Below are positions 1 to 8,893 of a stretch of DNA of 64,000 nucleotides, piece after piece. This DNA comes from Martinezella lusitana (GTDB lineage Bacteria > Pseudomonadota > Alphaproteobacteria > Rhizobiales > Rhizobiaceae). The stretch's first letter is position 1, and each line of letters opens with the position of its first letter. The translations under genes were made by a program, and so were the position numbers. The stretch is from NCBI RefSeq assembly GCF_014207095.1, contig NZ_JACHBG010000004.1, positions 248,001 through 312,000 on the forward strand, given 5' to 3'. The notes under the pieces were generated by a model. The model did not search any database, was not told the DNA's origin, and saw nothing but the letters and a program-made list of their open reading frames with translations.

Positions 1-1
1 C

Positions 2-1225
2 TTGAGGCCCCGCGCTGACATGGCCGAGTTCGTCGCCATTCTCGACGGCGACGACCAGCTGATCATCGCCGACATTCTCGAGCAGATGTCGTACAGCTAT
101 GCGAACGGCAAGGACGTCGTCTGGACGAACTTCATCACCGATGGCGGGGGCCTTGGCGGCAATGGTCCGCTCGATCCCAATCTGTCGCCGCGTCGGCAAG
201 GCTGGAAAACCAGCCATCTCTTCAGTTTTCGCGCGTCCCTGCTCGCCAATATTCCCGAAGACTATTTCAAGGACGATGCCGGGCAGTGGTTCATGGCCGC
301 CTGCGATATTGCTCTTGCATTGCCCATCCTCGATCAGACGCGGCACTACGAATTCATGCCGGTCAACGCGCATTGCTACACCGCGACCAATCCTTACTCG
401 CATCACAATCTTGACCCGCATTCGCGCGGCCTGAATTCCACTGCGCAGCAGCGTTCGGCACAGCATGCTTTCACCAAGCCGCCGTTGCCGCTGACGCGAC
501 CGCTGAAATCGGCAATACAGCGGCGTGTCGTTGCACCCGCTTTCGCCGATGGTGGCACAGCTGACGCCGGTTCTACCGTTGCGGTGGGCGGTGGCGCGGA
601 CGCCTGGCAGGCGGTGGCAGGCGGAATTCTTGCCGCCGACTATCCGAGCCTGCTCGATGCTCAATGCGTTGCCGGTCGCAATCTGCTGACGCCGATCCAG
701 ATATGGGCGCTTCGTCGCGCGGCATTCGGAAGAAGCGAGCGGCCGAATGTTCTGCATATTGGAGCACCGCGCTCCGCATTAGCGCTGGCATCGTTGCTAT
801 CCGGTCGCGACGCCGGTCTGAACTGCCTGTGCATGACGCCGGAAGACGTCGTTGATCTGGAAGGGCGTTTCACCGCGAGTGGCCTGACGGAGGGCATTTC
901 CATCATCGAGACCGAAGTCGCTCAGGTGGGCTTCGAAGAAATTACGTCGACTTTTCCCGATACGCGCCAGATCGCAGAGGGTATCAAGTTCGATCTGGTC
1001 GTAGTGGATCTGCAGAATACACCCTATCCGGCAGAGAGTGCGTTTCTGGCTTTGCCAGCGCTGGCGAATAATCTGTCGCCTATGGGTTTCAGCCTCTGCC
1101 TGTTCGCGCAGGACCGCGCAACCGAGGCGCTGGTGGCCGAGCGATGGGCCAGCGTCAGTGCGGGATTGAAGTTCAGCCTTGATGCCATCGGTGGCAGTGG
1201 ATTGTTGGTCGTCGGCGGTCGCTGA
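2..1225 (+). CDS. Glycosyltransferase family 2 fragment with C-terminal Rossmann-like domain (5' partial)
   Basis: The reading frame is open to the left window edge, so the true start is probably outside. The visible protein begins in the catalytic half of a GT-A glycosyltransferase: DGDDQ (near residue 17) is the metal and nucleotide-sugar binding motif of family 2 enzymes, followed by FRASLL and a WFMAACDIALALP segment typical of the acceptor side. After about residue 200 a second domain follows with a Rossmann-like core (PNVLHIGAPRSALALASLL, then DLVVVDLQ), resembling a degenerate class I methyltransferase fold. It probably adds a sugar to a surface glycan. The next gene follows in the same direction and is also a transferase. 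The substrate cannot be inferred. Confidence 0.6.
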   Translation: MRPRADMAEFVAILDGDDQLIIADILEQMSYSYANGKDVVWTNFITDGGGLGGNGPLDPNLSPRRQGWKTSHLFSFRASLLANIPEDYFKDDAGQWFMAACDIALALPILDQTRHYEFMPVNAHCYTATNPYSHHNLDPHSRGLNSTAQQRSAQHAFTKPPLPLTRPLKSAIQRRVVAPAFADGGTADAGSTVAVGGGADAWQAVAGGILAADYPSLLDAQCVAGRNLLTPIQIWALRRAAFGRSERPNVLHIGAPRSALALASLLSGRDAGLNCLCMTPEDVVDLEGRFTASGLTEGISIIETEVAQVGFEEITSTFPDTRQIAEGIKFDLVVVDLQNTPYPAESAFLALPALANNLSPMGFSLCLFAQDRATEALVAERWASVSAGLKFSLDAIGGSGLLVVGGR

Positions 1226-1298
1226 CGGCATTTCGACCCGCCGATATATGCCCGATAAGTCCTTGCCCCTAAACCTTTGCATGTTGGAAAGAACTGCG

Positions 1299-3116
1299 AT
1301 GACGCTGCAAGCCACGATCGCCTGTGAAGTGAACAGTTACCGGAATCCAGTCCGGTTCCACCTTCCTGACCTTAACGATCACATCCAAAGGATCATCGTG
1401 CAGAACAGCGCCTTCTACGAGCGGGCCATGCTGGAGGATGTCGGTTCGTCATTGCCGGAAGATGCCTTGGTCGTCGACGTTGGCGCACATATCGGCAATC
1501 ATACGCTCTTCTTCGGCTCCGTCCTTGGTGTCCGCACCATTGCCTTCGAACCGAACCCGGCGACGTTCGCCACATTGCAGGCCAATGTGGAGCTCAACGG
1601 CATCAACGGGCTTGTCGAGCTCAGCCCGCTTGCTCTTGGCGCCGGTCCGGGTGTGGGGGAGATCGTGAGCGCGGACTCCGCCGATCTCGGGGACGCGCAC
1701 TTCCAGCCAGGAGAGCACGGTGCCGTCCAGATGGCGAAGCTTGACGATCTCCTCTTGGAGCATCGAGTGCATCTGATCAAGGTCGATGTCGGCGGGGCAG
1801 AAGCCGACGTGCTTCGCGGCGCGCAGGAGATCATCGCCCGCTCTCGGCCCAAGCTACTTGTCAGCGCCGCCACGCGAGAGATCCTGGGGGCCGTCGAAGC
1901 CGTACTCCGGCCGCTCGGCTACCGGAAGATCCGCTTCTACAACGATACTCCGACCTATCTGTTCGAGCCGATCCATTCGGGAGCCGCTGCTCCGACCCGC
2001 GCAGTCGATTTGATCGATCCCCGCAATCTGACCATGCTGCCGTCGACGCAGCGTATCGTCGCCGGCATGGCGAGCGTTGCCGGGAACGAAATTGCTCTGC
2101 GCGCAGCGGTGATGTCGCTGTTGCCCCAAGTCGATTGTCTCTACCTCTACCTGAACGGTTTCGCGCAAGCGCCGCGCTTCATTGCCGAGCACCCCAAGAT
2201 CCAGCATTTCATCGATACGGACGGCGTTCGCTACGGCGATGCCGGCAAGTTCTGGGGCTTGGAGCAGGTCGAGGATGCCGTCTACATTACCTGCGATGAC
2301 GACATCGTCTATCCCGACGATTTCGTAGCGCGAATGATTGGCGAGCTGGCGCAAGCGCGCGGTCTGGCGGCAGTCGGTGTTCGTGGCACGATTATGCTGC
2401 AATCGAGCCGGGGCTACTACCCGCATGACGAACGGGTCGTTGTCGAATTGGAACGGGCTTTGATGCGTCGTCGCCGGGTCCATGTGGTCGGCACTAACGC
2501 CTCTGCTTTCCATTCCAGCATGGTGAAGATGAAGCTGAGCGATTTTCAGGATAGCAAGACGGCGGATGCTTGTTTCGCAGAATATCTCCATGGTGAAGGC
2601 ATTCCCGCTTATATCGTACCGAGAAGGGAGCGGTGGCTGCAGCCGATAGAAGGGCAGCGACCTGCGAGTTACGGTCAATCGAACATGGGCTTCGGTTTGG
2701 CCTATGACAGCTCGACGAAGCGGGATGATATTCCCTCATCGGCATATCCGGTCTCGCTGTTGCGTTCGGACGTAGCCGATGCCTCGTCGATCATCTATCT
2801 TGTCGATGCCGACCAGGCTGATGGCTTGGTGGAGTTCATATTGGCCGTGGGCGGACGTGAACGCGATCCGGTGATCTTCGTCACCTGCGATCACGAGACG
2901 GACGATATGCGCCGTACGGTGCTTCACCCCGAGTTTCTTTGCGAGGTACATCTTGTCGCGCGCAGCGGCGAACATGTGTCGAACTATAAGGAACTACTGT
3001 GGAAACATGCCGGCCGTATCCGGGCGTGGACGCTTCGCAACGGCAACGAACTCAAGATGGTGGATGCCGACGAGTGGGGAAACTGGTTCGAGCCGATAGA
3101 GCGCTCGTCGATGTGA
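1299..3116 (+). CDS. FkbM-family methyltransferase fused to a glycosyltransferase-like domain
   Basis: The start at 1299 is chosen because GGAAAG lies just upstream and the protein then begins directly with the FkbM fold; it is 605 residues long. Residues 55-225 are an FkbM S-adenosylmethionine methyltransferase: VDVGAHIGN (59-67) is motif I, FEPNP (83-87) binds the ribose, and VDVGGAEADVLRG (162-174) is the family signature, with Gly where a Glu is usual (DxEGAE). From about residue 252 a glycosyltransferase-like domain follows, with CDDDIVYPDDF (DDD at 333-335) as the presumed metal site. Such proteins usually modify cell-surface polysaccharide, with methylation and glycosyl transfer in one chain. 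The partner and substrate are unknown. Confidence 0.65.
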   Translation: MTLQATIACEVNSYRNPVRFHLPDLNDHIQRIIVQNSAFYERAMLEDVGSSLPEDALVVDVGAHIGNHTLFFGSVLGVRTIAFEPNPATFATLQANVELNGINGLVELSPLALGAGPGVGEIVSADSADLGDAHFQPGEHGAVQMAKLDDLLLEHRVHLIKVDVGGAEADVLRGAQEIIARSRPKLLVSAATREILGAVEAVLRPLGYRKIRFYNDTPTYLFEPIHSGAAAPTRAVDLIDPRNLTMLPSTQRIVAGMASVAGNEIALRAAVMSLLPQVDCLYLYLNGFAQAPRFIAEHPKIQHFIDTDGVRYGDAGKFWGLEQVEDAVYITCDDDIVYPDDFVARMIGELAQARGLAAVGVRGTIMLQSSRGYYPHDERVVVELERALMRRRRVHVVGTNASAFHSSMVKMKLSDFQDSKTADACFAEYLHGEGIPAYIVPRRERWLQPIEGQRPASYGQSNMGFGLAYDSSTKRDDIPSSAYPVSLLRSDVADASSIIYLVDADQADGLVEFILAVGGRERDPVIFVTCDHETDDMRRTVLHPEFLCEVHLVARSGEHVSNYKELLWKHAGRIRAWTLRNGNELKMVDADEWGNWFEPIERSSM

Positions 3117-3193
3117 CGTCCACGGTGTTTTCGCCGGCGTGATCCATTCCGCATGAATGAGCGTGCTCTGGCTCGACGAGAGCCGAAGCCGTT

Positions 3194-3228
3194 CCAGTGA
3201 GCCGGCGGCAATTTTCCGCCGGCACTGG
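3194..3228. terminator. Strong hairpin between convergent genes
   Basis: An 8-bp GC stem (3201-3208 with 3216-3223, loop CAATTTT) is extended by a 5-bp outer stem (3194-3198 with 3224-3228). It sits between the convergent 3' ends of the FkbM fusion gene and bmt. No clean T-run follows on either strand, so it may act as a transcript-end stabiliser rather than a classical intrinsic terminator. Confidence 0.5.
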
Positions 3229-3272
3229 CGGCATATGTAGAGTTTGCAGGGCTTTGGCGCGCTGTGCTTGGC

Positions 3273-4241
3273 TTACTTCCCCGGGGAACTTAGCGGCCCG
3301 ATCCGTTCGATGATCGCCTCCAGCGTCGGGCGAGGGCCAAGCCGATAATCGTCCAGTGCTTGCCGCATGGCGGCCAGATGATCGCAGGAGGTGCCGCAGC
3401 AACCGCCGATGATCCTAGCGCCGGCGTCCCGGGCAAGGCTGGCATAGTCAGCCATCAGCCGTGGCGTGCTTGGGTAGTGAAGCTGGCCGTCGTGAGCTTC
3501 CGGGATGCCGCAATTGCTCTTGACCGCAACCGCTGCCGATGGGTTGGCCTCGGTCATGAAGAGCAGGCTTGCTAGTGTATCAGCGGGACCTGTGCCGCAA
3601 TTTGCGCCGACGGCGAGGGGACCTTCGCCTATATCTGCCGCTATGCCGTGAATGTCCTCTGGATGCAGGCCTGCCATGGTCCTACCCCCGACGTGGAATG
3701 AAGCGGTATAGATATATGGCAGGCCGACCTTGACGGCGGCTTCGGCGGCGGCCCGAATTTCGTGGGGAGACGACATGGTCTCGATCCAGACGATATCGAC
3801 GCCGCCAGCCTGCAATCCCTCGATCTGCTCGACAAAGGCGGAAACGGTGTCTTCATAGGCCAATGCGCCTGTTGGCATCAGCGGTTCGCCCGTCGGCCCT
3901 ACCGATCCGGCGACTATAATCGTGCGATCGGCTTCATCGGCGACGGAACGGGCGATTTCTGCCGCTATCTTGTTGATGCCGTGCACGCGTTCCTGCGCAT
4001 GGTGCAATTTCAGGCGATGGTGCGTTCCGCCAAAGCTGTTGGTGAGAATGATGTCGGCGCCGGCCTGGATAAAATCCCGATGCAGCTTTACGACCAGTTC
4101 CGGGTGCCGCTCGTTCCAGAGTTCGGGCGCTTGACCGGGCTCCAGACCCAAAGCGAAGAGGCTCGTGCCCATTGCGCCGTCGGCCAGCAGGACGCCTTTT
4201 TCAGCAAGAAGAGCGGCGAGGGGATTGGCTGGGGTCGGCAT
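3273..4241 (-). CDS. bmt: Betaine-homocysteine S-methyltransferase
   Basis: This cytosolic zinc enzyme transfers a methyl group to homocysteine to make methionine. The 322-residue protein has the family N-terminus (LLADGAMGTSLFALGL), the zinc-ligand segments GANCGTGP and GGCCGTS near the C-terminus, and NSFGGT in the barrel. Length and motifs fit the short rhizobial glycine-betaine enzymes rather than full-length MetH. The start at 4241 (MPTPANP) is preferred over an in-frame codon at 4268. Directly upstream on the same strand lies a betaine-type ABC transporter, which supports betaine as methyl donor. Other S-methyl donors (S-methylmethionine) cannot be excluded from sequence alone. Confidence 0.85.
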   Translation of the reverse strand: MPTPANPLAALLAEKGVLLADGAMGTSLFALGLEPGQAPELWNERHPELVVKLHRDFIQAGADIILTNSFGGTHHRLKLHHAQERVHGINKIAAEIARSVADEADRTIIVAGSVGPTGEPLMPTGALAYEDTVSAFVEQIEGLQAGGVDIVWIETMSSPHEIRAAAEAAVKVGLPYIYTASFHVGGRTMAGLHPEDIHGIAADIGEGPLAVGANCGTGPADTLASLLFMTEANPSAAVAVKSNCGIPEAHDGQLHYPSTPRLMADYASLARDAGARIIGGCCGTSCDHLAAMRQALDDYRLGPRPTLEAIIERIGPLSSPGK

Positions 4242-4353
4242 GACATCTCTTGGGATACGCGGGCGCAAAAGTATGAGGTGTCAATATGGACATATCTGCC
4301 GACAGGCGCAACGAGCGAACGGTCCCGACGCAAGACCGATCGCCGCTAGAAAT

Positions 4354-4378
4354 GAGAGCGCCCGATGAGGGCGCTCTC
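4354..4378 (-). terminator. Hairpin terminator between proV and bmt
   Basis: A perfect 10-bp inverted repeat (4354-4363 with 4369-4378, five-base loop) follows the stop of proV. On the minus strand it is followed by ATTTCTAG, so the U-run is short. It probably ends or attenuates the transporter transcript before bmt. Confidence 0.6.
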
Positions 4379-4403
4379 GGTGATCGGATAGAGCTGCGCT
4401 TGC

Positions 4404-5456
4404 CTATGCGGCTACCATCTGCGCCGCTTGATGCGTGGAGGGAGTGACCATGGCAGCGATAATGCTCTGCAGATCGATCGCGCCGATGGGCTTGCCGCCG
4501 GCATCGGTGACGGTGGCTCCCGTCTGTCCCGCTTCGGTTATCTGCTTGGCGACGATTTCCAGCGTCATGTCGCCGGCGACATGCGTACCGCTGGGTTCGC
4601 CCGCAAAAGGCTTCATGATGGTCTGGGCCTGGATGATGCGACCGCGGTTCACTTCCTTGACGAAGGCGGTGATGTAGTCGTCGGCCGGCTGCAGCACGAT
4701 CTGCTGGCCACTTCCCTGCTGCACGACCTTGCCGTCGCGCAGGATCGCGATCTTGTCGCCGAGGCGTAGCGCCTCGTCCAGATCGTGGGTGATGAAAACG
4801 ACGGTCTTTTTCAACTCCTTTTGCAGATCGAGCAGGACGGTCTGCATGTCGACGCGGATCAACGGGTCGAGCGCGGAATAGGCCTCGTCCATCAGCAGGA
4901 TATCGGCATCGTTGGTCAAAGCGCGGGCCAGCCCGACGCGCTGCTGCATGCCGCCGGAAAGCTGGTTCGGATAGTGCCGTTCGAAGCCCTTGAGGCCGAC
5001 CCGTTCGATCCAGTAGTGGCCCTTCTTTTCGCTTTCGCTGCGCGCCACGCCTTGAATGTCCAGGCCGTAGATGGTGTTTTCAAGAACCGTGCGGTGAGGC
5101 AGCAAGGCGAATTTCTGGAACACCATCGCCGTCTTGTGGCGCCGGAATTCACGCAGGGCATTCTCGTTCATCTTGCAGACGTCGACGCCGTCATAGAGGA
5201 CTTCGCCAACGGTCGGATCGATCAGCCGGTTGATATGGCGGATCAATGTCGACTTGCCGGATCCGGACAGGCCCATGACCACGGTGATCGCGCCGGCCGG
5301 CATATCGATGCTGATATCCTGCAGACCGAGCACGTGGCCGTGTATCTCGTTGAGTTCCGCCTTGCCCATGCCGCCCTTGACCAGATCGACACAGTCGCGC
5401 CCATGGCGACCGAAGATCTTGTAGAGGTTTTTGATCTGGATCGCGTGACTAGCCAT
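4404..5456 (-). CDS. proV: Glycine betaine/proline-type ABC transporter ATP-binding protein
   Basis: ATPase subunit of an osmolyte-type importer. The 350-residue protein has Walker A GLSGSGKST, the Q-loop in AMVFQKFALLPH, signature LSGGMQQRVGLARAL, Walker B ILLMDEAYSALDP and the H-loop THDLDEA, followed by a C-terminal CBS-like module (about residues 270-345), as in ProV/OpuAA proteins. The start at 5456 overlaps the permease stop by 8 bases, which indicates translational coupling. It sits downstream of proW and proX. Choline, glycine betaine and proline betaine are all possible substrates. The CBS part suggests control by ionic strength or nucleotides (family knowledge). Confidence 0.85.
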   Translation of the reverse strand: MASHAIQIKNLYKIFGRHGRDCVDLVKGGMGKAELNEIHGHVLGLQDISIDMPAGAITVVMGLSGSGKSTLIRHINRLIDPTVGEVLYDGVDVCKMNENALREFRRHKTAMVFQKFALLPHRTVLENTIYGLDIQGVARSESEKKGHYWIERVGLKGFERHYPNQLSGGMQQRVGLARALTNDADILLMDEAYSALDPLIRVDMQTVLLDLQKELKKTVVFITHDLDEALRLGDKIAILRDGKVVQQGSGQQIVLQPADDYITAFVKEVNRGRIIQAQTIMKPFAGEPSGTHVAGDMTLEIVAKQITEAGQTGATVTDAGGKPIGAIDLQSIIAAMVTPSTHQAAQMVAA

Positions 5457-6360
5457 GGATGACCTCCGAGTGCTTCTGGAGCCGTCTGCCATAGGCTTGG
5501 CTCGTGCGGTCGAAAATGATGGCGATCGCGACCAGCGCAAAGCCGTTGAGGAAGCCGACGGTGAAGAACTGGCTATTGATCGCCACCAGCGTATTCCTGC
5601 CGAGGCCACCCACACCGACCATGGAGGCGACGACGACCATGGCGAGCGACATCATGATAGTCTGGTTGATGCCGGCCATGATGGTGGGCAGCGCGAGCGG
5701 AATCTGCACGTTGAAAAGCTTCTGTCGGTTCGATGAACCGAAAGCATCCGCAGCCTCAAGCACTTCTCTGTCGACGAGACGGATACCGAGGTTGGTCAGC
5801 CGGATCATCGGCGGGATGGCATAGATGACGACGGCGATGAGACCCGGTACCTTGCCGATGCCGAAGATCATGACGACGGGAATGAGATAGACGAAGCTCG
5901 GCATGGTCTGCATGATGTCGAGGATCGGGTTGACGATCGACTGCAGCCGGTCGGACCGGGCCATCAATATGCCGATCGGCAGGCCGATGACGACGGCGAT
6001 GAGCGTACAGACCGTCACCATTGCGAGCGTTATCATCGTGTCGCCCCAAAGGCCGCACACTCCGATGAGAATCATGGAAATGGCGGTGCCGGCGACGATC
6101 TTGAGGTTTCGGCTGGCGGCATAGACGACGAGCATCATGACGACAAGCACAATGAACCAAGGCGTGTTGGTGAAAAGCCACTCCAAATAATTCAGAAACC
6201 ATTGCAGCGGCTGCACTATGGCGTCGATGAGATTGCCGTAGGCGCGCACGGATGCCCTGAATCCATCATCGATATTCTTGCGTGCGGCGCGTATGAGCGA
6301 TTCGTTTATTGCCGGAAAATTGCAAAGCACGTCCGGCAGGATCGTACATTGAATAGCCAT
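5449..6360 (-). CDS. proW: Glycine betaine/proline-type ABC transporter permease
   Basis: Inner-membrane permease of 303 residues. A soluble N-terminal stretch (about 60 residues) precedes hydrophobic segments beginning with WFIVLVVMMLVVYAA. The conserved coupling loop EAADAFGSSNRQKLFNVQIPLALPTIMAGINQT matches the EAA motif of ProW/OpuAB permeases, and GLGRNTL follows it as in the family. It lies between the binding protein and the ATPase on the same strand, with an 8-base overlap into proV. The gap to the upstream proX is 234 bases, enough for a processing or attenuation site. Confidence 0.85.
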   Translation of the reverse strand: MAIQCTILPDVLCNFPAINESLIRAARKNIDDGFRASVRAYGNLIDAIVQPLQWFLNYLEWLFTNTPWFIVLVVMMLVVYAASRNLKIVAGTAISMILIGVCGLWGDTMITLAMVTVCTLIAVVIGLPIGILMARSDRLQSIVNPILDIMQTMPSFVYLIPVVMIFGIGKVPGLIAVVIYAIPPMIRLTNLGIRLVDREVLEAADAFGSSNRQKLFNVQIPLALPTIMAGINQTIMMSLAMVVVASMVGVGGLGRNTLVAINSQFFTVGFLNGFALVAIAIIFDRTSQAYGRRLQKHSEVIHG

Positions 6361-6594
6361 GTATTTCCCCTTCTTGATCCGGTTCTGTCCAGTCTGAGCA
6401 TGTGGCCTTTCATGTTCGAACTGTATTACAGCGCTGCGACCGGTTCTGCAGGCTGCTTTTCAATTCCTACTACATTTGCCGGCGCCAATCTGTGCTCGTT
6501 GCGACCTGCGACCGCGTCTGTCCGTCGGTCGTTGCCTCCAGCGAATATGAAATAGGCGACAGGCGTAGGCCTGCCGCCTATGCTTTCGTGCTGC

Positions 6595-7593
6595 TCAGAG
6601 CGATGCCTTGACCTTCGTTGCGACGTCAGCCGAAACCCACTTGGTCCACATGTCGGGGTAGGTCTTCAGGAAGTACTTGGCGCCGTCCTCGTTGGTACCC
6701 TGATTGTCGGTCATCCAGGCCAGAACCTTGCCGACGGTGGCGTTATCCCACTTGCGGGTCTTCATGTAATCCATGGCGATGCCGGCCTTCGATGCAAAAG
6801 CCTTGGTCACGACCGTATAGACGTCAGAGACGGGATAGGAGTTTACCTTCGGATTGGCGCAATCCTGGATCGCAGTGCAGGCATCCCATTCCTTCTTGTC
6901 ATGCGGCACGTTGAAGCTCAGACGTACCATCTCGTACTTGCCGAGGATGGCCGTCGGTGCCCAGTAGTAGCCGAGCCAGCCGCTCTTCTTTTCGAAGGCG
7001 TTGGCGATCGAACCGTCGAGTCCTGCAGCGGAGCCGGTGTCTACCAGCGTAAAGCCAAGCTTGTCGGCGCCGAGTGCCTTATAGAGGTTGGCGGTGGAGA
7101 TCTGGCAGTTCCAGCCTGCAGGGCAGTTATAGACCGCGCCCTTGGAGGAATCTTCAGGGGCAGGGAAGAGTTCCGGATGCTTCAGCGCGTCCTGAACGGT
7201 CTTGATATCGGGATGGGCGTCGGCAAGGAATTTCGGAATCCACCAACCTTCGACGCCGCCGTCGCTGAGGAGCGGCGCAGCCTCGATCAGGCTGCCTTCG
7301 GATACGGCCTTGTCGAGTGCCGTGCGCACGGCGTTGACCCAAAGCTCGGGCGCGACGTCGGGCTGGCCCTTTTCATTCATGGAAGTGAAGGTCGGTTGCG
7401 TATCGCCGGTGACCAGCGTGACGTTACAGCCGTAGCCGTTCTGAAGGATGATCTTATCGACCTGAGCGGCGACGCCGGCAGAGGCCCAGTTCATCTCGGC
7501 GATCGATACGTCGCCGCATGATGCCGCGTGCGCCGAGCCAGCCAAAGCATAGGCGCCAAATGCAAAGATGGCGGAAGCGAGAAGCTTCTTCAT
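6595..7593 (-). CDS. proX: Periplasmic substrate-binding protein of the betaine-type ABC transporter
   Basis: 332-residue OpuAC-family binding protein. The N-terminus MKKLLASAIFAFGAYALAGSAHA is a Sec signal peptide with predicted cleavage after AHA. The mature protein has WASAGVAAQVDKIIL and the PELW, GWW and GYYWAP segments, whose aromatic residues are the kind that form the cation-pi box for quaternary ammonium ligands. Four or more cysteines (CGDV, YGCNV, NCPAGWNCQ, DACTAIQDCAN) suggest disulfides in the periplasm. It is the first gene of the proXWV operon. The ligand is inferred from the family and from the neighbouring bmt, not proven. Confidence 0.8.
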   Translation of the reverse strand: MKKLLASAIFAFGAYALAGSAHAASCGDVSIAEMNWASAGVAAQVDKIILQNGYGCNVTLVTGDTQPTFTSMNEKGQPDVAPELWVNAVRTALDKAVSEGSLIEAAPLLSDGGVEGWWIPKFLADAHPDIKTVQDALKHPELFPAPEDSSKGAVYNCPAGWNCQISTANLYKALGADKLGFTLVDTGSAAGLDGSIANAFEKKSGWLGYYWAPTAILGKYEMVRLSFNVPHDKKEWDACTAIQDCANPKVNSYPVSDVYTVVTKAFASKAGIAMDYMKTRKWDNATVGKVLAWMTDNQGTNEDGAKYFLKTYPDMWTKWVSADVATKVKASL

Positions 7594-7684
7594 TTGATGA
7601 TGTCTCCCAATTTTTCGTTAGGTTGCGGAAATCGGCGCGACATATGCATGATATGCGAAGCAGGCATGATGTCTGTCGATCCCT

Positions 7685-7798
7685 GTCAGCGGTGGTTCAA
7701 CCACAACCGTTCATACGCCGCTGACGACGCCCGCACGGTCCCCTTTGCTGCTGTCGTGCATTTGGTCTTTTTGCGACCGCGGAACCCTGTCGCGGTCG
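7685..7798. promoter_or_regulatory. Two hairpins in the leader region upstream of proX
   Basis: Upstream of proX (starting 92 bases before its start codon) lie two inverted repeats: 8-bp arms 7685-7692 and 7718-7725, and 8-bp arms 7774-7781 and 7791-7798. They could lie in the 5' leader of the transporter mRNA or be operators. The rest of 7594-8140 is AT-richer than its surroundings and has no convincing gene. I cannot tell the two roles apart. Confidence 0.3.
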
Positions 7799-8149
7799 GG
7801 CATTCTTTGCATCGACAACGGGCAGCCTAAGGATTTAAAGAAAGAAATCAACAGCCAGGCCACGACATGGACTTATCGTGCCTGTTGGAGAAGCGGATAT
7901 AAGCTTATGAATTAGCCTATTTTCTGCTATTCACGGCTGCAAAATGGGCAATGCGAGCCCCGCGCAAGCCATCCGGCCTGGATGAAATTAAATAAGCCTA
8001 AAATATCGCGTCCCTGGAAGACGTTTTTTATTCCATTTGCGTCGTTTGCGATTTCATAACGACAATGGGAAAATTTTCAAAAAAAATTCAAATTCACTCT
8101 TGGTTAAGCACTTAATAACCGTCCGGTAACGATGTCGGTTTATCAATCA

Positions 8150-8284
8150 ATGCGTGGCGGGGGACACCGCTGCTTCTCCGGATCAGGTATTGCGTACCGG
8201 GGGAAGCGAACCTTGCGGCGTATGTGCAAGGAAGCCGGCGTTTTTGGCAAACCGCGCTGATCTTCGGATCGCGCGGTTTTCGCG
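8150..8284 (+). ncRNA. Candidate structured small RNA with terminator
   Basis: Four consecutive hairpins lie on the plus strand: 8157-8160/8167-8170; a 10-bp stem with one bulge (8172-8181/8197-8207); 8211-8216/8226-8231; and a terminator-like stem (8249-8257/8271-8279 plus 8259-8262/8267-8270, UUCG tetraloop, one bulged T) followed by TTTT. The region has no plausible protein frame. Upstream DNA is AT-rich but shows no clear -35/-10 pair. It resembles a free-standing sRNA or a leader element. I do not recognise a known family. Confidence 0.45.
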
Positions 8285-8452
8285 TTTCTAACGCAAGTTG
8301 CACAGGTGTCTTGAGCGGTGTTGCGACTTGCACCATGGGCGAAATCAAAAGGCCGGAAGCGCGACGAGCGAACCTTAGAGATCGCGATGCACTTTCGTGC
8401 CTGTGCCAATATTGGCCAATCAGCCGGCTTCGTTCCCGCAGCGACAAAATAC

Positions 8453-8484
8453 AAAGCCGCCGATGCGGGCGCATGGCGGCTTTT
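8453..8484. terminator. Bidirectional terminator-like hairpin
   Basis: A 9-bp stem (8453-8461 with 8475-8483) has an inner ATGC/GCAT pairing (8463-8466 with 8471-8474). The plus strand continues TTTT, and the minus strand reads GGCGGCTTTGTATTTTG. It lies just downstream of the minus-strand small gene at 8515-8658 and fits its transcript end. Confidence 0.65.
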
Positions 8485-8514
8485 CGCGCTGAGGAGCTGC
8501 GGCTTGACCCGGTA

Positions 8515-8658
8515 TTAGCCGACGTTGTAGGTGCGGATAAAGCCGATCGTGCCGAAGCGTATGTCCAGCTGCTGTACGCGGCTTTCCGGACGGTGCGTCG
8601 GAAGCTTGCCATTCCAGGCGATCTGGATGGAATTCTGTCTGTTGAAGATGAAGAGCAT
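8515..8658 (-). CDS. Small hypothetical protein (47 residues)
   Basis: I do not recognise the family. The start at 8658 is preceded by a strong ribosome site (GGAGG, 8-base spacing), and a good terminator follows the stop by about 30 bases, which together argue for a real gene. The product begins MLFIFNRQNSIQIAWNGKL, is moderately basic, has no clear membrane segment and ends IRTYNVG. The frame could extend to 8739 but without a comparable ribosome site. It is isolated in the intergenic region before cobQ. Confidence 0.5.
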   Translation of the reverse strand: MLFIFNRQNSIQIAWNGKLPTHRPESRVQQLDIRFGTIGFIRTYNVG

Positions 8659-8893
8659 TGGGGTTTCCTCCGAGCCGCAGCGGCCCGTTTCGTTGTATCT
8701 TTTCGCGATGGAAATAATCCTCTTCGGGATAACTAACAACGGATGGAATCGTCATCCGATGTCGCAAATGGAGCATGATGACGACTGATGCATTTTTGCC
8801 TGGCGCAGATGGCATCTGGCCGTTAAAGATCGCGGCGAAATCAAGGCAGAGTGCCGGGTTTTCAGGGGGCACGCCATCTTGGAGCGCAGGGGA

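Noticed and set aside
8660..8893. A second cobalamin riboswitch before cobQ
   Set aside because: None of the conserved blocks (AAAGGGAA, CCCGCGACTGTA, GCCACTGG, AGACCTGCC) is present.
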